A DNA stretch of 64,000 nt from Siniperca chuatsi (Eukaryota; Chordata; Actinopteri; Centrarchiformes; Sinipercidae), in NCBI RefSeq assembly GCF_020085105.1, contig NC_058065.1:2916218-2980217 (forward strand), given 5' to 3'. Below the pieces are notes generated by a model. That model worked only from the letters and a program-made list of their open reading frames with translations, did not search any database and was not told where the DNA came from. Position 1 is the stretch's first letter. Each line of letters begins with the position of its first letter. This document shows, one piece after another, positions 36,301 through 44,183 of this stretch. The translations under genes were made by a program, and so were the position numbers.

Positions 36301-37034
36301 AGGCTGCATGTCTCACCAGGGTCTCTCTCTCCTGCTGTTTGCTGTTGTCTTTGCACACTGAACAACAAAGTGATTCATTCGGGCGGCCAGACACATCCGA
36401 GGCCGAGCTGACCCGCGGTCAGTGCATTTGCGTCAGTTACGCAATTTAGCACCGGTGTAAACAGATCAGAGGCAGATGAGCCGAGCAGAGCAGGAGATGC
36501 AACACAGGTTGGATTGATCTTAATATCTGTATCTGCTGCACAAAAACAGCGAAATCTGATCATGAATTTTACTGGGATGTCACACCAAAATAAAACTCAC
36601 TATAAGATTATTATAGGAATATTATTGCCAAACGATGCCCTCCTTTATTTTAAGGATCAACACTCGAGTTCAGTTCAGAACAAACGGGAAGATATATTTT
36701 AGAGAAATTCAACCAAAATAGCACAGGAAAAACTGTAGATTTTATAATATCTTTAAGAAATAGAGAGAAGATAAAGACAATAACAGCTATGAGGTCACTC
36801 CAAAAGTATAACAGTTATAGCAACACTGCAACAGGGACTTGTCAGCGGTGAAGTCGTGATTTACGCGCCGCCCTGCCGCCTGGATGCAGCGAGTTCATTA
36901 AAAAGGGAAGTGCATCAGTCTCCATCAGTGCTGGATCAGATCTGATGCGTCTTACCGTGTCGGGCGGCCACGCAGAGCCGGCAGGAGGCGGTGAGGAGGA
37001 GGCACAGAGACGCCCAGAGACGCGGAGACCTCAT
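1321..37034 (-). CDS. PTPRN: PTPRN (IA-2) receptor-type tyrosine-phosphatase-like N, complete, 23 coding exons
   Basis: Type I membrane protein of dense-core secretory vesicles; in vertebrates it supports vesicle stability and regulated hormone and neurotransmitter secretion. Joining 23 exons gives 977 residues plus stop, close to the 979 of human. Order seen: signal peptide (about 1-25); cysteine-containing RESP18-like N-terminus (C28, C35, C41, C50); low-complexity lumenal region with Ser, Ala and Gln runs; a candidate dibasic processing site (RK, 421-422); mature ectodomain ending before residue 518; membrane helix about 537-560; Gly-rich juxtamembrane segment (616-647); one PTP domain (about 710-970). 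The PTP loop reads [10 protein letters not shown] (C907, D909) and the WPD loop reads WPAQG (A875). These are the substitutions that make IA-2 inactive. The C-terminus is [12 protein letters not shown]. Linkage to DNPEP and DES, plus miR-153 in intron 19, support PTPRN; which teleost duplicate (a or b) cannot be decided here. Confidence 0.96.
1788..3450. repeat. Cluster of degenerate tRNA-like units, PTPRN intron 22
   Basis: Several related blocks: 1788-1965 and 2455-2625 (direct copies, about 165 bases), 2785-2960, 2966-3110, 3110-3190, 3250-3380 and 3383-3440. Each carries a minus-strand B-box-like GGTTCGA or close variant (for example CTGGTTCGAGTCCTG) and a GC-rich stem, separated by CTTTGGACTTCAAAA-type spacers. 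No unit folds as a clean intact tRNA by eye. Confidence 0.6.
3965..4038 (-). CDS. PTPRN: PTPRN coding exon 22
   Basis: 74 bases encoding [20 protein letters not shown] then VRTK; nearly identical to human. Confidence 0.96.
4387..4451 (-). CDS. PTPRN: PTPRN coding exon 21 (P-loop)
   Basis: 65 bases encoding [20 protein letters not shown] then K. Asp replaces Ala after HCS in the signature (D909), the hallmark of the catalytically inactive IA-2 family. Confidence 0.96.
4965..5018 (-). CDS. PTPRN: PTPRN coding exon 20 (signature cysteine)
   Basis: 54 bases encoding [17 protein letters not shown] plus two bases of Ser; carries the P-loop cysteine C907. Confidence 0.95.
5736..5784. repeat. 12-base tandem repeat beside miR-153
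   Basis: About four copies of GATAGACAGAGA, ending about 60 bases 3' of the miR-153 hairpin on the host strand. Confidence 0.9.
5846..5931 (-). ncRNA. mir153: miR-153 precursor hairpin in PTPRN intron 19
   Basis: MicroRNA targeting synaptic and secretory transcripts in vertebrates, co-transcribed with its host. On the minus strand the 3p mature sequence lies at 5880-5859, begins TTGCATAGTCACAAAAATG, and carries the miR-153 seed TGCATAG. The 5p arm lies at 5918-5897, beginning GTCATTCTTGTGG. The loop contains TAGTAGTCTGGGTCCAG. The stem closes with CACATC (5931-5926) against GATGTG (5851-5846). The sequence resembles the human mir-153-1 precursor throughout. The A in the 3' part of the 3p (AAAAATGATC) corresponds to a fish variant type rather than the human AAAAGTGATC. 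Human mir-153-1 also lies in PTPRN intron 19. Confidence 0.93.
7547..7713 (-). CDS. PTPRN: PTPRN coding exon 19 (degenerate WPD loop)
   Basis: 167 bases. [20 protein letters not shown] leads to [20 protein letters not shown]. The active-enzyme WPD aspartate is Ala (A875), as in mammalian IA-2. Confidence 0.96.
7782..7819. repeat. (CA)n microsatellite, PTPRN intron 18
   Basis: About 18 CA units filling much of a 116-base intron, ending 11 bases from the exon 18 donor. Confidence 0.95.
7830..7949 (-). CDS. PTPRN: PTPRN coding exon 18
   Basis: 120 bases encoding [29 protein letters not shown] and [11 protein letters not shown]. Confidence 0.96.
8110..8187 (-). CDS. PTPRN: PTPRN coding exon 17
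   Basis: 78 bases encoding [20 protein letters not shown] then ISDFWQ; the YIATQGP PTP motif is intact. Confidence 0.96.
8568..8641 (-). CDS. PTPRN: PTPRN coding exon 16
   Basis: 74 bases encoding [20 protein letters not shown] then NASTI, the pTyr-loop region of the PTP fold (human YDHARIKLK...DYINAS). Confidence 0.95.
8924..9071 (-). CDS. PTPRN: PTPRN coding exon 15 (start of PTP domain)
   Basis: 148 bases encoding [20 protein letters not shown] and, further on, [10 protein letters not shown]; human [20 protein letters not shown]. Confidence 0.95.
10021..10341 (-). CDS. PTPRN: PTPRN coding exon 14: juxtamembrane, Gly-rich insert
   Basis: 321 bases, residues 588-694. Starts [10 protein letters not shown] (human [10 protein letters not shown]) and ends with conserved [12 protein letters not shown] and [20 protein letters not shown]. 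Between them is a Gly-rich stretch (616-647) absent from the human protein as I recall it. The polypyrimidine tract before the acceptor is weak. Confidence 0.92.
10162..10257 (-). repeat. PTPRN: Coding GGN repeat (poly-Gly) in PTPRN exon 14
   Basis: Imperfect trinucleotide tract (CTC/CTG-like on the plus strand) encoding residues 616-647: 12 Gly, AGV, 9 Gly, AGAA, 4 Gly. In other frames it reads as Glu- or Arg-rich, which gives spurious ORFs. Confidence 0.9.
10907..11116 (-). CDS. PTPRN: PTPRN coding exon 13: transmembrane segment
   Basis: 210 bases, residues 518-587. The hydrophobic helix [20 protein letters not shown] and onward is followed by basic [10 protein letters not shown] (stop-transfer) and ends SHQEYQ, as in human FEYQ. 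Confidence 0.94.
11187..11924. repeat. Microsatellite cluster, PTPRN intron 12
   Basis: Four simple repeats within 740 bases: CA (11187-11226), AGG (11284-11314), GT (11394-11461), and CT running into GT (11872-11924). Confidence 0.95.
12420..12790. repeat. AT-rich degenerate direct repeats, PTPRN intron 12
   Basis: CATAAATGTCACTATAAACT occurs at about 12560 and again at about 12720, within loosely repeating TATTATAT/ATGAGTATT sequence. Confidence 0.6.
13133..13612 (+). repeat. Dispersed fish repeat (TACTCAAGTA family), near full length
   Basis: About 480 bases, from CATTTACTCAAGTACCGTGA to GATCTGAGTACTTCTTCCGC. I recognise this as an abundant percomorph interspersed repeat with no coding capacity. 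Partial copies recur at about 14300-14400, 14630-14755, 17413-17530, 19288-19600, 37310-37690, 57950-58330 and 59190-59400. Confidence 0.7.
13697..13731. repeat. (CA)n microsatellite, PTPRN intron 12
   Basis: Simple repeat just after the dispersed repeat copy and upstream of exon 12 sequence. Confidence 0.9.
13931..13995 (-). CDS. PTPRN: PTPRN coding exon 12 (mature ectodomain end)
   Basis: 65 bases encoding [20 protein letters not shown] then GE; human QTGLQILQTGVGQ. It joins in phase 0 to RNDG of exon 13. Confidence 0.92.
14186..14265 (-). CDS. PTPRN: PTPRN coding exon 11 (mature ectodomain)
   Basis: 80 bases encoding [20 protein letters not shown] then DVAEKA; the ectodomain core strand VVGPAxTFRIR is conserved in the family. 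NLT is a possible N-glycosylation site. Confidence 0.94.
14266..15989. other. PTPRN intron 10
   Basis: 1.7 kb. Two partial copies of the TACTCAAGTA repeat flank a fragment of a second family (about 14435-14560, ACGATTAGTCGACTGACAG). The rest is AT-rich with nothing recognised. Confidence 0.6.
15990..16076 (-). CDS. PTPRN: PTPRN coding exon 10 (mature ectodomain)
   Basis: 87 bases encoding [20 protein letters not shown] then STGSFINIS; human SSGSFINISVVGP is continuous across the next junction. Confidence 0.93.
16163..16873. repeat. Two long polypyrimidine stretches, PTPRN intron 9
   Basis: 16163-16320 and 16560-16873 are almost entirely C and T on the plus strand (TTCC, CTCC, TTTC motifs), separated by ordinary sequence with a CTG run at 16494-16508. 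Confidence 0.8.
17170..17357 (-). CDS. PTPRN: PTPRN coding exon 9
   Basis: 188 bases, from [10 protein letters not shown] to [10 protein letters not shown]. The last part matches human AAEEYGYIVTDQ. It contains the RK pair at residues 421-422, a candidate convertase site near the position where human IA-2 is cut. Confidence 0.92.
18599..18633 (-). CDS. PTPRN: PTPRN coding exon 8 (microexon, 35 bases)
   Basis: Short exon encoding [12 protein letters not shown] with TTCAG acceptor and GTGAGT donor. It restores frame between exons 7 and 9 (phase 1 in, phase 0 out). Because it is short it is less certain than its neighbours, but without it the frame breaks. Confidence 0.8.
19079..19222 (-). CDS. 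PTPRN: PTPRN coding exon 7
   Basis: 144 bases encoding [20 protein letters not shown] and [19 protein letters not shown]; aligns with human LQRLAAVLAGYGVELRQLTP. Acceptor TTTCAG, donor GTCGGT. Confidence 0.92.
20162..20603 (-). CDS. PTPRN: PTPRN coding exon 6: large low-complexity lumenal exon
   Basis: 442 bases, the longest exon. It encodes [12 protein letters not shown], then runs of Ser (twice), Ala and Gln, and ends DALSGLD. The acidic motif [17 protein letters not shown] lies between the runs. The acceptor is TTGCAG at the head of a CAG triplet, so acceptor slippage by one Gln codon is possible. Confidence 0.88.
20206..20441 (-). repeat. PTPRN: Coding homopolymer triplets in PTPRN exon 6
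   Basis: On the minus strand: Ser run (about 20411-20440), Ala run (about 20350-20373), Ser run (about 20303-20333), Gln run (about 20206-20230). All are short-unit repeats inside one exon. Confidence 0.85.
21319..21594. mobile_element. Non-autonomous hAT-like element, PTPRN intron 5
   Basis: Ends CAGTGGTTCCCAA and TCGGGAACCGCTG form imperfect terminal inverted repeats of about 13 bases, a typical hAT MITE end. Interior has no ORF. Flanking 8-mers (TATTAAGT, TACCAGCA) do not match, so the target duplication has decayed or the limits are off. Confidence 0.55.
21863..22025 (-). CDS. PTPRN: PTPRN coding exon 5
   Basis: 163 bases, ending [11 protein letters not shown] (human ALLQPYLFHQ). Two in-frame acceptors lie 9 bases apart: TTTGCCAG before 22025 and GTCCAG before 22016. 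The upstream one is used here; the other would drop LSR. Confidence 0.88.
22165..22270 (-). CDS. PTPRN: PTPRN coding exon 4
   Basis: 106 bases encoding [19 protein letters not shown] and onward, matching human GLSWHDDLTQ. It ends with CA, two bases of a Gln codon, before GTAAGA. Confidence 0.92.
22420..22530 (-). CDS. PTPRN: PTPRN coding exon 3
   Basis: 111 bases; begins DGLFGQCQ (fourth cysteine, C50) and ends LKDLMVQ. This is the conserved RESP18-homology region of the lumenal domain. Acceptor CTGCAG, donor GTGAGT. Confidence 0.93.
23112..23225 (+). mobile_element. tRNA-derived SINE fragment, PTPRN intron 2
   Basis: Pol III A box TGGCTTAGTGG (23123-23133) and B box GGTTCGATCCC (23167-23177) at tRNA spacing, followed by GTGTCAAAGTGTCTTTGGGC, the body sequence of a common fish tRNA-SINE. 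Truncated at the 3' end. Confidence 0.8.
23283..24920. repeat. Diverged 75-110 base minisatellite split by other sequence, PTPRN intron 2
   Basis: At least six related units (starting about 23283, 23395, 23500, 24640, 24750 and 24850), each with ACAGATGTTTAAAG, ACAAAATGGGTC and GCAGTCTGGAATGTATTT blocks. The array is interrupted at 23570-24640 by microsatellites and unrelated sequence. Confidence 0.7.
24145..24299. repeat. GT then CA microsatellites, PTPRN intron 2
   Basis: (GT)n at 24145-24211 and (AC)n at 24260-24299 lie in opposite orientation 48 bases apart and could form a hairpin. Confidence 0.95.
24920..26960. other. PTPRN intron 2, proximal part
   Basis: Two kilobases of ordinary AT-rich sequence. 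I see no exon, RNA gene or clear mobile element here. Confidence 0.5.
26961..27011 (-). CDS. PTPRN: PTPRN coding exon 2
   Basis: 51 bases encoding [17 protein letters not shown] with three of the four N-terminal cysteines; matches the human GCLFDRRLC segment. Acceptor CTGCAG, donor GTGAGT; phase 1 at both ends. Confidence 0.92.
31091..31520. mobile_element. Foldback element with 110-base inverted arms, PTPRN intron 1
   Basis: Arms 31091-31200 and 31411-31520 are near-perfect inverted copies (TCGTAGAAAAGGTTTCAGTC at the left end, its complement at the right), around a 210-base spacer with no ORF. TCATAGTA at 31083-31090 recurs at 31555-31562, so the inserted unit may extend to 31554 with an 8-9 base target duplication. 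Confidence 0.75.
35490..35650. repeat. Palindrome-bearing dispersed repeat, PTPRN intron 1
   Basis: TGGGTGTGGT pairs with ACCACACCCA, followed by CAGTGATGTCACAG and later TGCATCACTGCAGC. The order and the following GGTGAGAGG...GTTGCTCTTT resemble 53541-53655. Confidence 0.5.
36956..37034 (-). CDS. PTPRN: PTPRN coding exon 1: start codon and signal peptide
   Basis: ATG at 37034-37032, then 26 codons ending ...VAARH and one base of a Gly codon before a GTAAG donor. Residues 1-25 form a signal peptide: basic start, then LCLLL core. This ATG is chosen because it gives the signal peptide and joins in frame to the conserved GCLFEKKLC segment. Three upstream ATGs lie close by in other frames. Confidence 0.9.
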
Positions 37035-37250
37035 GGTACATCCAACATCCACCGGAGCGAGGAGGGGAGAGCGGCCGCTGCACTTCTACCAGCTCTCCAT
37101 CTCTGAGGAGAGGCTGCTGCTGCTGCACAGGACTGATGGAGAGGAAGTGTGTGAGCATGTGAGTGTGTGTGTGTGTGAGAGAAAGAGAGAGGAAGAGGAA
37201 GAGAGAGGGGGGGTTGGTTGGCCACAGGAGGCGTCACACTGCAAGAAATA
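37035..37250 (-). promoter_or_regulatory. PTPRN: PTPRN 5' leader with three upstream ATGs
   Basis: Minus-strand leader, pyrimidine-rich with a short CA repeat. Upstream ATGs lie at 37100-37098 (four-codon uORF ending TAG), 37048-37046 (five codons, its TGA overlapping the main ATG as ATGA) and 37041-37039 (reads past the main start in another frame). The transcription start is not identifiable; a TTTTAATATTT stretch near 37250 is only weakly TATA-like. Confidence 0.5.
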
Positions 37251-39852
37251 TTAAAAGACTAGAGCTGAGCAAATAAAAAACTGCTCACTACTTAAAACTA
37301 GAACAACGTCAGGTGGAAGAAGTACACAGATCCTTTACTTAAGTCAAAGTACCAATAATTTAATGTAAAAATACTCCATTACAAGTAAAAGTCCTTCATT
37401 CAAAATCCTAAAAGTACAGATCAGTAATAAAAGCAGTCGTGCAGAAAAACTGTGCCTGTGTGATTGACATTTTTCAGATTTTTCTCTAAATAAGATTATC
37501 ATATGCTTTTTTGTGTAAAAGTGTAAAGTCTTAATCTGAAAACTACAGCTGTCACATAAATGTAGTGCAGTAAAGAGTGCAATATTTTCCTCTGAAATGT
37601 AGCGGAGTTGAAGTAGAAAGTACCAGAAAATGGAAGTACAAGTAGTTTACATGAAAATTGCAAAGTACAGTCCTTTCCACCATTAATTATCCATACTGCT
37701 TCAACTTGTGATTATTGGTAAAAATAAAAAATAAACACTTTAACTATCTCTATGCACCAGTAGGCTCCCATATGCAACAATAGCAACAGGCAAGTTTTTT
37801 TTAAGACACTTATATTCAGGCGATGATCAAGTGTTTTTAAATGATGCTTGTATTAGCATTGGGTCCGTATCAACAGCTCAAGGCCGGATTACCAAGCAGG
37901 AAAAGCCGGGACTCAGACCCCTAGGGCCCCTCAAAAGCCCCAGGTTGTGTGCAGCAGTTGGTTTGCAATATGAATAATTGTGACTTTGTACTACTGAAGC
38001 ACAATATGAACGCACATGACGAGGGCCTTAGTGTGTGTCCTGCTTTATTACCCAATCTTGAGGCCCTGTGTCAAAATCTAGTTTTACGACTTTTATTATT
38101 TTAGCTGGTATTTTGCTCACATGTCGCATGTTCCTAAATTGATTTGCGTTTAATCAAATTATCACAAAGCAAACCGGTTGAGGGGGTAAATTAGGGGCCC
38201 GTGAGCTAATTTCTGCCCAGGGGCCCCTGAGCGGGTTTCATATGCTGACTGACGGTGCATTTTCACTACATCAATGATTATCCTGTCGCTAGTTCTTGTA
38301 TTTTTTTATGTTTATGTAAATACATACTACAAATTAAATATTTCTTTCTGCTGTTTGCACTTTTATTCTACTTCTCCAACTTTTTTTTTACTATTTCTAC
38401 AACTTTTATCCCAGTTTGTACAATTACAGCTACTTCAAGAAAAGCTACTGCTTCTTTACAACTGCTATTGTTTCTACGGGAACCATTGCTTACTACTATT
38501 AATGTTACCACTGATATGAATCCTCCTGCGTTTGTTTCCGTTTATTACTGAAGATGATCACAGTGTGTGAAAGTCAGAAGAGAAAAAAGTTTAAATCCAT
38601 CAATATGTTATTCCTGCTCGACCTGTTTACAGATAACTGAGAATTTGAGAAATTATCATTTTAAACTCTATTTAATTCAGACTTTAATTTCAGGTTAATC
38701 TGAGAACTCTGCTTCAATCCTCTTAGCTTAATATACAAGACCCAGCTTTTACAGTTTTCAGGACAGGCGAGTTAGGAATTTGCTGCAGATGTTTCTGTTA
38801 TTTTGTCAAGTGACGTAGTTCAGGGCATTATATTGTTTTTCTAGTTAACTGAATATCATCTAGGCACTCCGAGATTATGGTTGAACTCAAGTTTTGATAT
38901 TTTCATCACGCACTTAGTTTTTTCCTTGCATTTTATTATATCTTTTAAATTTGTATTTACTTGCTTGCTTAAAAACACAAATCAAAAAACAATATTTTCT
39001 TAACACTGAAAGCGTTTTAGAGTTTTATCAACACACTTCATCACAGTCTCGACACCCACCCAATATTTTTGGCTTCAAAAGAGCATTTACTGCAGGGTTA
39101 CTGTAGTGGAGAGGTGATTCAGTTATTTTTCTCTAATTTTGCTTGTTTCAGGACATTTATTTCTAGAAAATGTCAGGCTGTATGACAAACCAGCTGGGTT
39201 ATTTCACCCTGACACTACTTTCTAAGATAAATGAGGTGATAAAACTCAAAGCTAAGTCTACACGACTGTGTGAAAACAGGCGTTTCTTGCAGTGTGGAGG
39301 CGTTCCTGTCCCTCACTGCATCACGATGTGGCTCAGAAGTCCATCTCATTCTGGCAAAAAACAACTGTCCAGACTGTGCAGAGCAGCACATCTGGCTCCT
39401 CACGGTGTTTTATTAAAAGTGAGGAGATGAAATTCAGAGACAGCAGCTTCTCCTGCAGGATGAAACCGTCCACATTTACTATCGTTTGTATATTAACCAA
39501 ACATAGATGAGACATTTTGCTTTGTTTTGTCAGACAGAAAGAGGACATAACACACAAATGTTGAAAACAGAACGACTCTGGAAAAATTTTAAATATTTTA
39601 TTGTTTTCAGTTCATAAGAAAGATGTGATTTTCTTCGTTGGGCGTATAATTACAGCCTATTGGTGTTTAGTAGTACAACTGAGAAATCTGTTTTTACAAA
39701 AGGATTTGTCATTTTCAACATGAACATGAGTGTAGATTCACAGTATTTCTGAAGTAAATATTATTTGCATTAGTATGTGTTGAATCCTGGATGTGCTGCA
39801 TTAAAAGTAATGTGAAATCCTTCGTTTCCATCGGCTATGATTCATCCCGGCT
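37250..39852. other. PTPRN-DNPEP intergenic gap
   Basis: Upstream flank of PTPRN and 3' end of DNPEP. Contains a TACTCAAGTA repeat copy (37310-37690, minus) and a fragment rich in GGGGCCC (37880-38240), both dispersed repeats. No RESP18-like exon was found. Confidence 0.6.
39597..39602 (-). terminator. DNPEP polyadenylation signal
   Basis: AATAAA on the minus strand about 250 bases after the DNPEP stop; T/G-rich sequence (TTCTGTTTTC, TTTGTGTG) follows within 50 bases, as expected of a downstream element. Confidence 0.55.
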
Positions 39853-39903
39853 CTAGTCGACAACCAGCGTCCTCCTCACTGTGGGGAACAACTCGAAGAA
39901 ACC
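39853..39903 (-). CDS. DNPEP: DNPEP last coding exon with stop
   Basis: 51 bases: [16 protein letters not shown] and TAG (39855-39853). Acceptor CTCCTGCAG. Confidence 0.94.
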   Translation of the reverse strand, partial: GFFELFPTVRRTLVVD

Positions 39904-42900
39904 CTGCAGGAGGAAGCAGACAGGAAGTGGGAGGGTGGTTTAAAACACTCAAACACAAGAAAATGGTAAATATCTGCAGGGGATAAAACAATCAGAGTTT
40001 AAAAACAAAAGAACTCGTGACTCATCTGGAGAAATTTACACTGAGTCAAAAGCTGTGTGTTTAATTCCTGAATCACTCAAAGCTCACGGAGACCTGACGA
40101 GAGACGAGACAAACATCTCCATCTGCAGAAAACATGCGCGATGTGTCGGGAAACACCAGACTGAAGACTGTTTGTTCTTGTTGTTCAAAACGGACATATT
40201 GTGATGTTCTCTCATTAGTGTGAACACACAGTGTCCGTGTTTCAGCTGCTGCTTGTGTGTGTTTGATTTGTTATATTTAAAATTTGAAACAGGATTTGTT
40301 AACCAGACTTTTCTGCTGAATACTCACCGTGGCTCCTCTGTCCTCCAGGGCATCAGGTTGTTTAACGATAACAAATCGATCTTAGAAGCGCAATATGTTG
40401 CCTAAGAGCATTTCTACCAAGGCGCTTACATTTCAACATGTTTCCTAAAGCAGAACTTAAGGCTCCGCGGAGTTCTCTTCAGTGTTTCTCATTCTTGTGG
40501 TTTAACAAACATGTTGAATGATTTCCCTTTAAAATATTTGAAATTGTTCACATCCTCGTTTACTTGCTAGCACTCCTCTACACCACCTTTGTTGGCGCAT
40601 TGCTACACTTCTTTGCGTGTTACCGCCACCAACTGTCGATCAGTGGAACAGCGTGAAACCGAGAGCGGGATGTGAATCACGCACTTGTAAAAACATTGCT
40701 CCATAGCGTTAGTAGTGATCAGAAACTCAGCTGGGTACCTTTAAGAGCGAGTGCACACGCACTGCATAACACCACAACAGTATATCTGCATTTGCTGATA
40801 ATTTTTATTATTGATTAATGTGTTAATTCTTTTTTGATAAATTGATTCAATTTAGTCTATAAAATATCAGAAAAAAAAAAAAAAATCCTTCACAAGTTCC
40901 CAGAGCCGAAGCTGACGTCTTCAAATGCCTTGTTTTGTCCGAACAACAGTCCAAAACTCAAAAATCAGTTTATAATGATAGAATCGTTCCAGCTCTGCAG
41001 CAAACCTTAACTTTATCTATATATAATCTACTGTATATAACATATCAAATATCATTGGGCCTTCAGAATAAGAAAGTGGCGAACGTATAAGTGATTTAGT
41101 GTTTGTTTGGAATAAAAAACGTCCACGATCTGAGCTCAAAATGATGTTTTATAAACTAGTTTTTGTTCCCATTTTACTGCACAATTCAAGACTACCTTCT
41201 TCAGAAGGAGGAGATGGAGACATTATGACATCGTGCCGGTCCTGAAATAATCAAAAACAAACATCCCTCCCTGAGAGAGAAGGCATGTTTGTTTCACAGA
41301 CGGGGGGTTACCTTGAAGAGGGTGGTGCTCTGCAGGACGCTGGAGGTGCAGCACATCTCCCTGATGGAGTGCATGGAGAGCTGCGGAGCCCCGATGTCCA
41401 CCACGGGGATGCCGAGGCGGGCGGCCAGGATGGGTCCAATGGTGGTTCCACACGGGCTGTCGTTACGGACCATCACATCCTGCAGGAGGAAGGATCATAG
41501 GTCAGGGTCTCGGAGAATTATCACAAATTAAAAGAATTAAAATATCACCTAACGAAAGAATTAAATCTTTACACATCTGGATCGTTTTCTTCTTCTTTTT
41601 CCCCCCAGAGAAACTCTCAGTCAGCCGATCTGCCTCCTAGTGGCCGTTAGGGCGCACTGCAAGGTCAATGTACTATTGCTGTCTTCAGGCCATGTTGGAA
41701 ACATTGTAATTATGAGATGAGACCATGTGTCATAATTATAAGTCAGAAACCCACAAGTCAGAAATGTTTTGTTTTTCTGACGTACAGTAGTGCTCTAATT
41801 AGCTCAGTAAGTCAATAAAAGATTAATTACAAACCTGGATTGTATATTTTCTACTATGTGCTGCTTGACTTTCTTCTTTAGCTTTTAATCCTTTGTTGAC
41901 CAGCTTTTGCATTCTACCTGCTTTCACTTGCTTTGACTTTACATGTCGTCTGCTTTGCTCGTTATTTCCACGGCTACAGTAATTTAACCACTTGGCTAAC
42001 ATGGACACATTTACAATAATGTACAGGTGTTGATCAATGTGTAGTTTTCCTTCAGAAAAGACTCTGTTCTTTGTTTTGTTACAGTGACATAAAAAGCTTC
42101 TTTCCTTCTTTCCGAATCAGAAGGAAATTAAGTGACTTTCCTTAACAGCTACCATTTAGTTTCAAACGAAACTCAAACCAAAACCCTCTTGAACACACAC
42201 AGCGCTATATTAAAACACTATATTTGGTACATATACTGCCTATTATGTTCCACTCATAAGCACCAAAAAACAATTGTGATCAGGGAACAAAGCTTTGGTG
42301 AAGTCCAGCCTTAATTCTGCTGAACAATAACTTATTTATGATTCTAAGAGAATTAATGGCAGCTCAGATGAAATGTTCAGCTGAAGCTCGTCGGGTGTCC
42401 CTGCTGTTATTAGACCACGGCTGAGTTCATCACTGCAACGCAAACAGCCTCTCCCAGCTCTTTATCTCCATCTCAGAGGTAATTTAAAGGGTTTTGTTCG
42501 CACGACTGGGAAAGGATCACGTACGTATCGCTGTTTGTCCTCGTCGATCCTCCTTCTGGTACCAACTCTTTTGTTGTTAAACTCACCGAATTCTCGCTTT
42601 AGCATTTTGGGGAAAATAATCATAGATTACATTATCATTATCACCACGTGCTTCACCTTTTTGTCACTGCTTTGCCAAATGATTTCTGTTTTCAGTAGTA
42701 ATCAAGATTTCTGCCCCTTTTCTGTTTCAAAATGTCAAGTTTTTTTCCATGACTAGATTATTATTAATAATTTGACGGTGATCCTGATTCTGAAGCAAAT
42801 GATATTTCACATCATATCATGTAAAATAAAGTGAATATATGGGAAATGCGGTCTGCAGCCCTGGAAATAGAAATGTTTCTAGTCCTTCCACGTGTTTTAT

Positions 42901-44147
42901 AATTACTGTTAATAAACCATCCGTGTTTTTGTCCCCGAGTCTCTTTTCTTTTCCTCTCTGTGTCGACCTGGAGCAGCCCGGCACGTTGCTAGGAGATCTG
43001 TGTTAGCTGCCGAGTGACTCAAGACACACAAAGAAACCAGAAGCTGCCGAGCCTCCGTCTGCAAGCAATACATCTATTATCACACACACACACGCACACA
43101 CGCTGTACCTGCAGAGGCACGCAGACCTTGCTGGCGACCTCTCTGATGACGGAGGCGGTGACGGCTGTGGTGGCGTAGCGTTGATTGCTGTTAAACTTGA
43201 TCACAGGGCCCTGAAAGAACAATTATGTGGATACATGTAAACGTTAGACGAATATAATGATGATACTTTTAACTGACAGCGTTTCACATCATGTGGCCAG
43301 GATGTAAAATTACTGAGCGTTTACACTGAAGTTAATGTTTTCTGTGCGGAGAGTCTGTTGAAAAAAAATCTAATACGGCAGCAATTGATTCATGTATTGA
43401 TTTTGGTTCTATGATCTGTTGGAAATAATGATTAATGCTCATCACGAAGCCCAAACTAAGGTCTAAAAATGATTAATCTAGAATTAAATGGAAACCAAAA
43501 AACCCAAAGAATTTCATCAAATAATAACAAACTGACAAACTTTGCATTTGTGAAGCTGAAACCGAAAAATATTTGGTATTTTTACTTTAATAATATACAA
43601 GATTGAAGGCCGCTTTATGAAAATTATTGGTTAGTAGCACACAAAAGGCAGATAAACTACAGGCAGCACAAAATCTAACTAATCTGCTGCACGGGAAAGT
43701 AAAACAAAAATCAAGCTTTATAATTTGGCACAGTTGGGACAATAACTCTTTAAAGCTGCTGCCTTAAATGTAAATTGTGAAAAAAAACAGGTTTGTGTGT
43801 TTGTATTGTGTCCTCGTCTCTTCACCTTGTGGAAAGCTGGGCGATGGTTCTCCTCATGCTTCTCCCTGAGGAGAAGATCAACAGAAAGAAATCAACTCTG
43901 GACTCTTGACAGCTTTCATTTCTTGACTGGATTTTGACTGACAGCAGATGTGGTGTGTTTGTGTTGATACTGACTGGTAGTTGGGGTGCACAGCGTGCGC
44001 CATGTCGGCGCTGATCATGAAGGAGAGCGGCGCAGCCTGCTGAAAGGCGGTGAGGTTGGAGGCGGAGGCGGCGAGGCGGCTGAGGATGAGCTCCGTCAGG
44101 TTGGACTGAGCTCCCTGAGCGCTCTCTGATCCCACCTACAGGCACAC

Positions 44148-44183
<36 letters not shown>

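Larger units (their letters stand above)
27012..36955. other. PTPRN intron 1 (9.9 kb)
   Basis: Long first intron. Contains the foldback element at 31091-31520, a repeat with palindromic blocks at about 35490-35650, and scattered degenerate copies of an AT-rich motif (31555-31730, 34020-34200, 35036-35120, 35870-36060). No further coding exon or RNA gene was recognised. Confidence 0.6.
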
